Shown piece after piece: positions 45,591-56,218 of a DNA stretch of 64,000 bases. Every line of letters starts with the position of its first letter. Position 1 is the stretch's first letter. The translations under genes and the position numbers were made by a program. The notes beneath the pieces were generated by a model. The model was given only the letters and a program-made list of their open reading frames with translations, was not told the DNA's origin and did not search any database. This stretch comes from Elymus sibiricus. Lineage: Eukaryota; Streptophyta; Magnoliopsida; Poales; Poaceae. Where the stretch lies: NCBI GenBank assembly GCA_039707655.1, contig CM077670.1:145494001-145558000 (forward strand), read 5' to 3'.

Positions 45591-47600
45591 CTAAGCGGCG
45601 GCCTCGTCGGCATCACTCGATGCCGGATTCTCCGTGACGGCGGTGTCGTCCAAGGCGGCATCGTTGTCCGCCCCGGCTTCTGTCTTGGCCGAGCTGCCCT
45701 CCGGGTCTTCGAGCGCCAGGCCCAATTCGTCGGCAGGAAACTCCGCACCGTCTGACGCCCGCTCTGGCATGAATGTGTCGTGCGGGGTAAACGACGCAAT
45801 GTCGCTGGCCCGCACGATGATTGCCATCGCCCGCTCCGCCAAGTCCGCCTCCGCCCCAGCCCACTGTGCACGCAGCTGGTCCAAGCGGATGCTCGGGTAC
45901 CAGGACAGCACGAGCCCGAGCGCCATCTCCGCGCCGGCCCGGGCTGCGGAGGCCCTCCACGCGCTAAGACGCGTCGCGCCGGCTTCCAGCCAATGCGCCA
46001 GCCGGCTGACGGTGGTTGGCACCACCGCAGCCGGTCAGAGAGCTCCCACCATCGACAGACCGGCTTCGAAGAGCCGGTTCATGTCGCGCTCCACTGCCTC
46101 CAGGAGGGCCTTGGCAGCAACGGTGATCTCTGCCATCGTCCAGGCGGCGTACTCATCGACGACGGTTCCCGCCGCCCTCTACTCCTGCCGGTGAGCGCCC
46201 ACCGCCTCCTCGGCCGGCACCTGGGTCTCAGGGAAGACCCGTGGAGAAGAAAGGAAGATCGATCAAGAAGCCGAATGGCCGGAACCAAAAAGAAACCAAG
46301 ATAAAAACAAGCAAGAACACTTACGTGTTAGCAGCTCGTCGATGTACTGCACCTCCTGCAGCATCTCTCGCTCCCTCACCACCCATGCGCTGGTGCTGTG
46401 GTCACGGGCCGCCTTGAGCTGGGCGACCTCCTTGGTGGCCTTCTTCGCCTCCTCCTCCTTCTGCCCCACCGCGTGGCGGTGCTCCTCTGCGAGCCGGTCC
46501 AAGTCGGCCTTGTGGGCGGCTACAGCCTCGTCCCTCTCCTGGACCGCCCGGGCCGCCTCCTCCTGCAGCCGGTTGCGCTCTGCGACCGCCTGGTCATGGA
46601 GCTAGCCGGCTTCAACCAGCTGGCGCTAGAGCCCCTACATCTCGGCCGGGTCGACGGCGGCGGCTGCGTGGCCGGATCCGAGTCCCGGTCAGAGGCCGGA
46701 CAAGAAATAAAAAAGAAAGCAAAGAACGATGCAAGAAGATTCGACCCGACTGCTGCGCAACCGGCCCGAATCTCGGGGGCTACATCCAGTGGGTGCGCTG
46801 GCGTGCCCCCACTGGAAGCATGCAGGAAGTACCTTTCGCCTGGCGGAGCACCTCCTCCTTGGCCGCCAGCTGGGCCTTCGCCCTGCGGAACCGGCCCAGG
46901 AGGCTGTTGTACACCGCCACCCGCTGGTCGTAGATGGACTGCAAGGAAAAGAGTTAGCACTAAATGCCTAAGAAGGTCCGACCCGCCTGCTGCGCAGCCG
47001 GCCCGGGCCTCAGGGGCTACACCCAGTGGGTGCGCTGACATGCCCCCACTGAAGAGCGACCATGCCGGTCAAGAAAGGGAAAGAAGAAACAAAACGCAGT
47101 TGCAAGAAAACGCGAAGAATAAGCAAACTCACCGCCAAGGTCCGGTCCAGCTGCAGCAGCCGGTTGTTCTCCGCCTGGGCGAAACCTTGCCACTGGCCGT
47201 GGGGGTCGGTGAGCTGTAGCCGCAGGCAGTCCACCGCCACGTCCAGCTTACTTCGAGGAGCGCCGCTCATCGCCTCGCTGGAGCTCGCCGCCCAGTTCCG
47301 CAGAGGCTGGTCCGAGGACCCCGCGCTGGTCCCGCTGCCCGCCGGCCTCAACTCGAGGCTACGCCCCGCGCCTCGTGGCTCCACGGTCACCATGGCGCTG
47401 GAGCTCCCCAGCGTGGCCCCCGTGCTCGGGGGCGGCGTTCCTCCTCCGCCTAGAGCGGCCTCCGCTCCGCGGTCTCCTTCGTCCCCGTGACCGGCTTCGT
47501 CGGCCGGGTCGGTCGCTGGCGGCACCTCCGGGTCGGCCGTCTGGCTGCCTCGGCGGCGGCGCAAGCGTTCGCCTCCGCCCGGCGGGCAGGGTCGTGCACC
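45591..47600 (-). pseudogene. Antisense intron-containing coiled-coil gene inside element E
   Basis: On the strand opposite to gag-pol, four exons can be traced. Exon 1 ends at 47133 before GTGAGTTTGC. Exon 2 is 46938-46832, with acceptor TTTTCCTTGCAG and donor GTACTT. Exon 3 is 46663-46325, with acceptor CGCAG and donor GTAAGTG. Exon 4 is about 46220-45591. Exon 3 is a Glu/Lys/Arg/Ala-rich coiled coil (ERNRLQEEAARAVQERDEA). Exon 4 gives VSRLAHWLEAGATRLSAWRA, then SWYPSIRLDQLRAQW and an acidic tail ending DADEAAA. TAGs at 46635, 46626, 46602 and 46179 and TGA at 46035 break it. Antisense ORFs of this kind occur in Tat elements and some carry the domain catalogued as Transposase_28; I infer kinship from the context and the C-terminal pattern. 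The N-terminal exon is not identifiable. Confidence 0.68.
46738..47055 (-). repeat. Duplicated ~80-bp sequence in two introns of the antisense gene
   Basis: Plus-strand 46742-46822 and 46977-47055 are similar copies. Each contains a CTGCTGCGCARCCGGCCCG core followed by GGGGCTACAYCCAGTGGGTG. They sit in the introns on either side of exon 2. Confidence 0.7.
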
Positions 47601-47639
47601 GATTTGGAGCAGTGCAAGAGAGATGCCTCCGGGGACTAC

Positions 47640-48458
47640 TGTCGGGGGGTTAACCCCCAGGTAGGCGATCGAACCCGGAGCCCTTTTAAAAACTTCAGGG
47701 CAGCCCATGCCCCTTCAATCCGGCTGGCCGTCCGGCCGGCTTCCCAACACTGCCCGGCTAGGACCGGCGCCGTGTCGGGTCCGGCTGGCCGCTAGCCGGC
47801 TAGCGACGGGTCAGCGGCCATCCTATTGCTCCGTATGACAAGACGGCTCTCCACGGCAGGAGAGCGTGGCTACAGCGCCGCGAACCCAGAAGAGCATGGC
47901 TATAGTGCCGCCAACCCCATTGACCCGGGCGACCGACGTCAGCGCGGTGAGCCACTGTAGCCCCACGACGCCAACCACCTCGTGATGCACAAGGCAACGG
48001 GCCCCAGTGCCAGCCAGCCGACAGGCCCCACAGCCGGCGGGCCCCACTACCGGCTCCAGATGCCGACATCCGGGTGCCGCCCATGTGTAGATTTACCTAT
48101 GCAACCCTGGGGGGTCTGGCTATAAGACCCCCTAGGAGGCCTCCATGCAGAGGGGTCGCTCGCATTGCCTCACACCACGCATACACACACACACACTCAT
48201 AGGAGAGGTAGAATGGAGGTCTAGCCCCTTCTTCCTCCTCCGCCCAAACAGCTCCAGGAGCAACCCTATAGCCCTTGTGCACTCCATACTACATTCGGCA
48301 GGACTAGGGGTGTTACCTCCCCAGAGGGCCCCGAACCTGGGTACGCCTTGTGTCACTCCCACGCGTGTGCCAACCTCGCTTCCAGAGCCCACCGGCGTCC
48401 TCACACAGCCCCCCACTTTTAGCCATCTCATGGCATCTGCCGTGATTTCACCACGACA
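47640..48458 (+). repeat. Element E 3' LTR (819 bp)
   Basis: It follows the purine-rich CTCCGGGGACTAC and runs from TGTCGGGGGGTTAACCC to GATTTCACCACGACA. The CTATAAG box is at 48120-48126. Confidence 0.93.
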
Positions 48459-48463
48459 TTAGG

Positions 48464-49799
48464 ATCTCGGATGCGATATGCCCCTCCAGCCTATACCTGG
48501 TCAAATATGAATGGTCCTTACCATTTGGCTAACAGTTTATGCTTCTGCTTCTCGGGATGGTGTTGTAGTACCAGGTCTTCAACATTGAATGCTTTGGCCT
48601 GGACCTCCCGGCTTTGATAACATCTTGCCTGCTGCTAGTAGAAAGTAGAACGTGCCCGAGCTACATCGCGTTCCTCCTCAAGGGCATCCAGGTCATCTTG
48701 CCTGTTGAGCTCGGCCTCCCGCTCTTCATACATGTGCACTCGAGGTGCATCATGAATGAGATCGCTTGGGATAATGGCCTCGGCACTGTAGACCATAAAG
48801 AAAGGCGTGTAGCCTGTGGATCGATTGGGCGTGGTGCGTAAACCCCAGAGAGTATGGAATCAAGTTCCTCTACCCATTTACAATCAGCCTCTGTTAAGGA
48901 GCGAACTAGCCTTGGCTTAATGCTGCTTAATATGAGACCATTGGCTTGTTCAACCTGCCCATTGGACTGGGGGTGATATACCGAAGCATAATCAAGCTTA
49001 ATACCCATTTTTGCACACCATGCCTTGACTTCCTTGGCAGTGAAATTGGACCCATTGTCCGTAATGATGCTATGGGGTACACCATAACGGTGAACTACGC
49101 CCGATATGCAATCCAGCACCGGCCCCACTTTAGCCCATGTCACTGGTTTTGCCTCAATACATTTTGTGAAATTATCTACCATGACGAGTAGATATTTCTT
49201 TTTCTTGCCCCCCCTCTAAGTGGGCCGACCATGTCGAGCCCCCAGACTGCGAATGGCCAAGTGATCGGAATAGTCTGAAGAGCCGTAGAGGGCATGTGAC
49301 TTTGATTCACAAAAACCTGACACCTAGCGCATCTTTGGACTAGTGTCTTCGCGTTTGCTCTAGTGGTTGGCTAGTAAAATCTAGCTCGGAAAGCCTTGCT
49401 TACCAAGGTCCGTGGTGCAGCGTGATGGCCGCTCATGCCGGAGTGAATTTCCGAAAGGAGCTACTTGCCTTCCTCCTATGATATGCATTGTTGGAGTACT
49501 CCCGTTACGCTTTTCTTATATAATTCGCCATCATGGACCTGATAAGCTTTGGATCTTCTAATGATCCGTCGCGCATCTGTTTGGTCTTCGGGCAGCTCTT
49601 TTCGGAGGAAGTATCCGAGGAGAGGTTTGGTCCATGGTGCAATCACCGCCTTGTTCTCGTGGGTTAATGACGTCTCTTCGAAGGCCGAGCCCCCGATTAT
49701 TTCCTCGTCTAGTTCGATGGTCGGAGGGATGACCTCTCTGGTGTCATTTGATTTGACTACCTTATCCCCTCCTTGCCAAGATACGGACGGTTTAAAAAG
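48464..49799 (-). pseudogene. Element F integrase
   Basis: It starts after TGA 49800-49802 (TFLE*LFKPS). The zinc region includes HSGMSGHHAAPRTLVSKAF and CARCQVF. The core has WGLDMVGPL (Asp), a frameshift near 49200, then TDNGSNF (Asp) and NGQVEQANG (Glu). A further frameshift near 48880 follows. Stops include TAG 49476-49478 and TAG 49461-49463 (CIS*EEGK*LLSE) and TAG 49371-49373 in place of the Trp of FYW. The C-terminus continues on the other side of element E at 38743. Confidence 0.85.
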
Positions 49800-50585
49800 T
49801 CATTCCAGGAAGGTGTTTTCTGGAACTTTGTCGCGTTTAGAGCCCATTTTGGCAAGGATATCAGCAGCTTGATTGCTATCCCTTGGGATATGGTGAAATT
49901 CTAGCCCGTCGAATCGGGCTGAAATTGCCAAAATGGCGTTTCGGTATGCTGTCATCTTCAGGTCCTTTGCGTCAAATTTGCTGTTAACTTGAGAGATAGC
50001 GAGATTAGAATCTCCTCGGACATCCAGATATTGGATTCCCATAGAGACAGCTATCCGAAGACCATGCAATAAAGCCTCATATTCAGTTGCATTGTTGGAA
50101 TCGGTGTACATGATTTGCAGTATGTATCGTATGTTGTCCCCAATTGGTGACATAAGAACTACTCCGGCCCCTAAGCCAGCCAGCATTTTAGAGCCGTCAA
50201 AGTATATTGTCCAGTGGGAATAAGTATTGTACTCTCTAGGGATCTCAGCTTTCATCCACTCTGCCACAAAATCTGCTAACACTTGCGACTTAATGGCTCG
50301 ACGTGGGCGGTATGTAATTTCAAAGGGTAGGAGCTCAATTGCCCATTTGGCAACTCTTCCTGTGGCATCCCAGTTATTGATTATATCATTAAGAGGTACT
50401 TCAGATGCCACCGTGATCGAGCACTCTTGAAAATAGTGTCGTAGTTTCCAAGATGCCATAAAGACTACATAGGCTATCTTCTGATAATGGGGATACCTGG
50501 TTTTACATGGGGTGAGTACCTCGAAAACATAATAGATAGGCCTTCGGACCTGGAGCTTATGCCCTTCAATGTCGCGCTCGACGAC
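49800..50585 (-). pseudogene. Element F RNase H C-terminal part and second RNase H
   Basis: It begins next to the solo LTR with VVERDIEGHKLQVRRPIYYV, then the rest of the ordinary RNase H (SWKLRHYFQECSITV, ATGRVAKWAIEL, SQVLADFVAEWM). The Tat-type second RNase H follows with IYFDGSKMLAGLGAGVVLM, NNATEYEALLHGL, LDVRGDSNLAISQV and RDSNQAADILAKMG. Apart from the solo LTR the frame is open for over 250 codons and all visible acidic residues are kept, so this is the best-preserved part of F. Confidence 0.87.
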
Positions 50586-50590
50586 AAGTA

Positions 50591-51550
50591 TGCTACTTGT
50601 GAGCTGCGTTGGGATTTTCCCCGAAGAGGAAGGGTGAAGCAGTACAGTAGAGATAAGTATTTCCCTCTGTGAGAACCAAGGTTTATCGAACCAATAGGAG
50701 AATCAAGCAAAGCCATGTGAATAGCACCTGCACACACAAAAGCAAATACTTGCACCCAACACGGGCAAGAGGGTTGTCAATCCCCTTGAACTCATTAATT
50801 GCAAGGATTAAATCTTGTATAGGCAAAAGTATAAATTGCAAAATAAAAGAAAAGTAAATAAAGTGCAACAAGGTATTTTTAGGTTTTTTAATATGTTTAA
50901 AGTAGACCCGGGGGCCATAGTTTTCACTAGAGGCTTCTCTCTCAAACACATAGCATACGGTAAGTAAACAAATTACTGTTGGGCAATTGACAGAAAAGCG
51001 CATAGTTATGATGTATTCACGGTAATGATCATGTATATAGGTATCACGTCCGAGACAAGTAGACCGACTCCTGCCTGCATCTACTATTATTACTCCACCA
51101 ATTGACCGCTATCCAACATGCATCTATGGTATATAGTCTATTATATCATCTGTTGTTCTGATGGTTTGGGAATATATTTGAATTTATAGGCCTGGAATTA
51201 GGTCAAACGGAGCTGCGTGGGGCCCACAAGCTCAGGGGCGCGCTTACCCCCCTGGGGTGCGCCCCTCGAGCTTGTGGCCCTCTTGTATCTCTTCTGGCCT
51301 CCTCCTGAAGCTTTGAGGGTCCCTTCTGTTCCAGAAAAAATTAATCCAAAGAGTTTTTTCCGTTTGGACTTCGTTTGATATTGATTTTCTGAAAAGTCAA
51401 AAACAAGCAGAAAAAAACAAAAACTGGCACTAGGCACTGAGTTAATTGGTTAGTCCCAAAATGATATAAAATAGCATATAAAGCATCCATGATTGATAAT
51501 ATAATAGCATGAAACAATCAACAAATTATAGATACGTTGGAGACGTATCA
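50591..51550 (-). repeat. Solo LTR of an Athila-type element (960 bp)
   Basis: On plus it runs from TGCTACTTGTGAGCTGCG to ...ATACGTTGGAGACGTATCA; on minus it starts TGATACGTCTCCAACG. A perfect 5-bp target duplication AAGTA flanks it (50586-50590 and 51551-51555). No internal sequence remains, so this is a product of recombination between two LTRs. It splits element F inside the RNase H domain (VVSALL on one side, VVERD on the other). Confidence 0.95.
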
Positions 51551-51555
51551 AAGTA

Positions 51556-51835
51556 AGGCGCTGACGACTTCGTTTGTGGCCGAGATGTATAACGACATCG
51601 GCTCTCCTACTCCAGGTGCTGCCAATATAGGGTTGGTAGTGATGAGTGTTTTGATTTCCTCCAGTGCGGCACCTGCCTCGCTAGTCCATTGAAAATTCTT
51701 GGTTTGCTTTAGTAGCTTGTAGAGAGGTAAGGCCTTTTCTCCAAGTCAAGAGATGAAATGGCTCAAAGCGGCTATGCAACCAGCTAGTCTTTGGACATGT
51801 TTGAGTTCTATAGGGACTTCCAATTGGGCAAGGGC
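51556..51835 (-). pseudogene. Element F RNase H N-terminal part
   Basis: Minus-strand reading gives the thumb and connection region after reverse transcriptase, then NFQWTSEAGAALEEIKTLIT and PMSLYISATNEVVSALL, where the solo LTR interrupts the domain. It is the N-terminal continuation of the RNase H resumed at 50585. Confidence 0.8.
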
Positions 51836-52574
51836 TCAAATTTTTTCAGGGTTGGCTTCTATTCCTCGATGGTAAATGATGAAGCCGAGCAGCTTGCCCG
51901 CTGGTACTCCAAAGAAACACTTCTCTGAATTGAGCTTTATATTATATGCTCGGAGGTTGGTGAATGTTTCCCGGAGGTCGTCCACCGATTTGTTGATGTT
52001 TTTAATTTTAACAACCGCATCGTCTACGTATGCCTCCATGGTTTTGTCAATCTGTGGTTCCAGGCTTGTTTGAATCATGCGCTGGTATGTTGCTCCCACG
52101 TTCTTTAAACCAAATGGCATTGTGTTAAAACAGAATGGCCCATATGGAGTTATGAAAGTTGTAGCTGCTTGATCAGACTCCTTCATCTTTATTTGATGAT
52201 ACCCAGAGTAAGCATCCAGGAAACATAATGAATCATGTCCTGCCGTGGCATCCATGATCTGCAGTAGAGGGAAGGGGTCCTTTGGGCAAGCTTTGTTAAC
52301 GTCCTTGAAATCGACACAAAGGCGCCATGACTTGTCCTTCTTCGGTACCATGACCAGGTTAGCCAGCCACTCGGGGTGTTTAATATGTCGGATGAATCCG
52401 ACCTCTGGCAACTTGGCCAGTTCCTCGCCCATAGCCCACCTCTTTGGCTCAGAGAACTAGTGGAGCGCGTGTTTGACAGGTTTAAAGCCCGCTATGATAT
52501 TCAGGCTATGCTCAGCAAGGTGTCTGGCAATTCCTGGCATGTCGGAAGGGTGCCAGGTAAAGATGTCCCAATTC
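51836..52574 (-). pseudogene. Element F reverse transcriptase
   Basis: It starts at the G boundary with NWDIFTWHPSDMPGIARHLAEH, then TAG 52457-52459 (HALH*FSEPKR). The following frame is open for 198 codons: NLVMVPKKDKSWRLCVDFKDVNKA, CFLDAYSGYHQIKM, FCFNTMPFGLKNVGATYQRM, the catalytic AYVDDAVVKIKN, and LLGFIIYHRGIEANPEKI. Catalytic aspartates are present. The segment before NWDIF is lost at the insertion of G. Confidence 0.87.
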
Positions 52575-55500
52575 TGTGGCACCCCGGCTTAGAGCAACCG
52601 GTTTACCTTGCATTGCCGGCCCAGAGATCAAGTCTTCTGGCAATACACAACAACTTGGTACAAAAAACGATCGCTTTATTGATCTCTAGCGGATACATAG
52701 GTTCCAATATTACATGATAAGTGAGGCCAAGTGGCAAACACGGTGCGGTAGCACTTATGTACATTATTTAGTAGACATCTCAGGGGCCTCGATGATAAGG
52801 GAACTACTACGCGGCAGCGGAACGACGAGGTAGCGGAACTCCACTCCACAGGGACACTGCTAGGACATGGCCTAGAGTGCGACATACTGCTTGACATCCA
52901 CACCATGCATGGCTTCTCCTGCATCTGGCATGATAATCCAGGTGAGTACTTTGAATGTACTCGCAAGCTCACAGCAAACAAATCAAGTACGACAAACAAG
53001 AACAAGGCATTTAACAAGTTGAATACATGAGCATGATTCTATCCAACATGAGGTGTGCATGAAAAGTTGCCGTGGTCCCTGGGACCAACTTACCATTTCG
53101 GGGTTACCACGTAACCACCGTTCATAACTTACCCACGTGATCGTCACTTGATCACATCCATGCCTTTCATAGTGATCCTCACTCGATCACCACTTCTACA
53201 TGTGCCATCTTGTGAATCTTAGTGTGCAAGTTAATTATATCAGTTGACCCACGGTGTGACCTACTATGAACTGTGTCCATATCCGAGGACGCGGTTATCG
53301 ATAGGTTATACACTCTACAGAGGTTAGTACACTGTACCCACACTACGGAACTCTTGGCCTCGTGCTCCCATTCGGGTGGACCAACGATATTCCGACAAAA
53401 CCAATATATTGCATGACACTCTCTCGGCCACTACGACAAACTCCCCTTTGGACTATGTCATGGGTGGCCCCGATGTCAACTCATGACATCCGCCACCTCT
53501 GTGGCTGCCACCATCGTGGCCAAACAAAAACATCGTCCCAAACGGCGACCTCGGTACCATAAAACTCGGGCACACAAGGTTATAACTGCCTACCGGGCCA
53601 GGGTAGCGCCAGTGCACAACCTTCCCTCGTAGGAGGCACTGGCGAGAGGCATGACAATAGACCGCATTAGGGCCTCCCCATCCAGGCAAGTGTGGTTGCA
53701 GTGGTGAGCTCGATTCGGTGGCACCATGACTCGATCAACAGCATGTTCAAGTTGAATTAACATCAAATTTAACTTGAAATAAAATGATTCGAGCTATAGT
53801 GTGAATGGATGCACGGGTCATGTTCATGAGTGATGAATGCATCTTGCTACCATGAGAGCATATGACATATCTCTACTGCACACTTTAGCAAGAAAACATT
53901 TACCCTACTGCATACTATCAAAATGACATGGAACAAATTCTATGCAATAAGTTCTATATAGCAAATCATTTTAATAGTGGGTTAAATGATTAATTTAATT
54001 CAAATAAACCAATGTCATTGCAATGCCATCTTTGCATGTGAATGTTGTGGCTTTCCTTGATTCAGAGGAGTGTCACAATACTCCTGGTCTTCTCCAACAC
54101 AATTAGGAGCTTCTGAAAATATTTTAAATGCAACAAGAAAATGTCCCATAAAGCATTTTATTTCACCAGAAATTCTCCACATCAAGAAAAATTATGAAAT
54201 TTGGCATGCATATACTTTGGCTCAATACAAACCAGTAGCAAAAAGAATCAACTCAATTGGACTTATAGAATAAAAGTTATAGCTGGTCAAAGTTGGGGTC
54301 AGAAGCTGGTCAAACTATTTATTTAAATGATTTTAAATGAATTTCCAGAACGGCCACGTCGAAGGTGTATTTCTGGATTACGCCTCCGCTTATACCGCTT
54401 CCGGAGAGAGAGTGAGAGGCTGACAGTGGGGTCCCACTGTCAGGATTAAAAGAGAGAGAGAGAGAGGGAACAGTAGAGGCGGCGCTGTCGCTGGTGGTTC
54501 TCCGGCGAGGACGCCACGGCGGTCGCCGTAGTTGGGCGGGATGGACTCAGTGCAGCACGGTGAGCACGCACGTACCCGAGGTGATGGCTGGGGTGGACGG
54601 ACGGCGACGGGAGGTTCTTCTCCAGAGACGGCGGTGGCGGAGCTTGTTGGATTTGGCGATTCCGGCATTGATCTGGCGAGCTAGTGGCACCGTCGAGCTC
54701 AGGAGGTCACCACGATCTCGATGGGAGCAGTGGACGGAGCTGGGAGTGGCTAGGATGAGTGCACGTTCGAGGGGGATCCGCGGCGGATTCTGGCGATGAA
54801 CGGCGGCAGGAGGCCCTCCCGGCCTTGCCGTGTTCGTTGGGGAGTGATTTGTGGCCAAGTGGAGTGAGAGGGATGGTTAGAATGAGTCAGGGATGCCTCT
54901 ATTTATAGATGGAGGATGGCCGTGCTCGGGACTCCGCCGGTGATGAGCTGCAGAAGAGAGGAGGGGAAGATAAGCTCGGGTGCGGCGTGGGGGAGGAGCA
55001 GTGGTGCACAGGCTGCGCGGTGCATGCGTGCAAGCACAGTGTGGCGCACTACGCGGAGAAAATGGAGCATGCGCGTCCACTGTTCCGCCGCGTAGCGTTC
55101 GGCCACTTCCGGCAAGCGGCTTGCCGGTGTCAGGGATGAGCTGGGCGAGGCTAGGTGGCGCGCTGGGGGCTGTTGGTGAGCTGGGACACGCTGCGGTGGC
55201 GAATGGAGAGGGAATGGACGGCGGCAGAGGGACCCGGTGCACAGAGTGCGGTGAGCGCATGCAATGCACCGTGCTGTCACACGGTCACCGCATGCACTGG
55301 CACACGCAGTGCTTTCGGCGCTGCCAAACCGTGTCATTCATGAAGTCCCTTCAACGCGGTGCCAAGAACTGCGCTGGGCTTGCCATCTGGCTCACTGGAA
55401 ATGACTTGAGCTAGATGCAAAGTTTCTGGACAGAAACTTGTGCCAAGTGCTGGGGACAAACGGCTAGGAGTTTAGAGCTGAAATCTTGGGGTTAAGCATC

Positions 55501-55978
55501 TCTTAGGAGGGTAGTCATGTCGTAAAATTTTCAGCTCCAACAGATCAAGGAAAAATGTACTTGCTTCACAAAGTGCCCATTCTGTCCAAAAGCAAAAACA
55601 TTTTCCTTAGCTGAAAATTTCCAAATGACTATGGGATATTTTTGCATAGGGAGGTGAGGCATGATCCAAAGAATATTTGGGAATTTTCTTGGATTTTTTA
55701 GAGCAATAAAAATGGAGGGTTGCTTAATAGCTTATAGAGAAAATAGGCATTTTCAGGAGGAAAAAGAATATAATGCCATTAAATAAAAATATCCAATGGC
55801 ACTATGGTGAGACGGATGAGGTCTAGGGAGGGTTTATGGATGATAGAACCCACTTGGAAGAAAATAAAAAAAAAGTCCAAGTGGCAAGTCCAAAAGAATT
55901 GACTGAAAACCCAAATGCCAATTTAAAATATTCAATAAATCCCAATAAAAGAAAAAGGGCAAAATCGAGGGTGTTACA
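52575..55978 (-). repeat. Element G 3' LTR (3404 bp)
   Basis: On plus it runs from TGTGGCACCCCGGCTTAG to ...GAGGGTGTTACA. On minus the promoter is early: a TATA box (TATAAATA) at 54900-54907, after 1.07 kb of U3. The remaining 2.3 kb is transcribed leader-like sequence with a poly(A) signal AATAAA (minus, 52675-52680). A GC-rich block surrounds the promoter and a (GA)n run lies at about 54448-54468. Confidence 0.93.
54547..54858 (-). CDS. LTR-borne 103-codon frame, unknown
   Basis: An ATG 42 bases downstream of the LTR TATA box opens an Arg/Pro/Ser-rich frame (MATNHSPTNTARPGGPP...). The same frame with the same length is in the 5' LTR copy at 63196-63507, without stops despite about a dozen residue changes. 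No domain is recognisable. Near the end lies a splice-donor-like GGGTACGTGCG, so it may be part of a leader exon. It may equally be a by-product of GC-rich composition. Confidence 0.35.
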   Translation of the reverse strand: MATNHSPTNTARPGGPPAAVHRQNPPRIPLERALILATPSSVHCSHRDRGDLLSSTVPLARQINAGIAKSNKLRHRRLWRRTSRRRPSTPAITSGTCVLTVLH

Positions 55979-56218
55979 AACCTCCCCCCCCTTAGGATGA
56001 ATCTCGTCCTCGAGATTCGATTGCTGAGGAAACAAATATGGGTATGCGGTCCTTAAGAAATCCTCTCTTTCCCAGGTGGCCTCATCCTCAGTGTGGTGCT
56101 CGCATTGGACCTTGTAAAACTTTAAAGTTTTGCGGCGGGTGACTCTGTCCATCTCTTCCAAGATTCTCAAGGGTTTCTCCTCATATGTTAAATCTTTGGC
56201 AAGCTCTAGTTCTGTCAT
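55823..56218 (-). CDS. Element G chromodomain
   Basis: The C-terminal extension of integrase in chromoviruses, thought to target insertion to marked chromatin. The segment reads LTYEEKPLRILEEMDRVTRR, then KTLKFYKVQCEHHTEDEATW and EREDFLRTAYPYLF, and ends LEDEIHPKGG before the polypurine tract. The aromatic positions seen are Tyr3-like (YEEKP), Tyr of FYKVQ and Trp of EATW. It is out of frame with integrase because of a frameshift near 56270. Confidence 0.85.
   Translation of the reverse strand: MTELELAKDLTYEEKPLRILEEMDRVTRRKTLKFYKVQCEHHTEDEATWEREDFLRTAYPYLFPQQSNLEDEIHPKGGEVCNTLDFALFLLLGFIEYFKLAFGFSVNSFGLATWTFFLFSSKWVLSSINPP
55979..55994 (-). other. Polypurine tract of element G
   Basis: The minus strand reads TAAGGGGGGGGAGGTT directly before the 3' LTR; it primes plus-strand DNA synthesis. 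Confidence 0.85.

Larger units (their letters stand above)
38744..48458 (+). mobile_element. Element E: full-length Ty3/gypsy, Tat lineage, inserted in F
   Basis: It has two LTRs, a primer binding site, gag, protease, reverse transcriptase, integrase and an antisense gene in 9.7 kb. A perfect 5-bp target duplication TTAGG flanks it (38739-38743 and 48459-48463). The whole RNase H plus second RNase H block is missing. LTR divergence is about 10 percent by eye. E shares its primer-binding-site type with A. Confidence 0.95.
48459..52574 (-). mobile_element. Element F: Ty3/gypsy, Tat lineage, pol portion
   Basis: Minus-strand pol from reverse transcriptase to integrase. It is interrupted by E on its 3' side and by a solo LTR between two halves of RNase H, and cut on its 5' side by element G at 52575. 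Gag, protease and LTRs are not present. It is highly decayed, with many TAG and TGA stops. Confidence 0.87.

Noticed and set aside
53362..53689. Short frames repeated in both LTRs of G (53362-53562, 62014-62214 and antisense partners)
   Set aside because: The similarity is due to the LTR duplication and the conserved leader block; coding is not needed to explain it.
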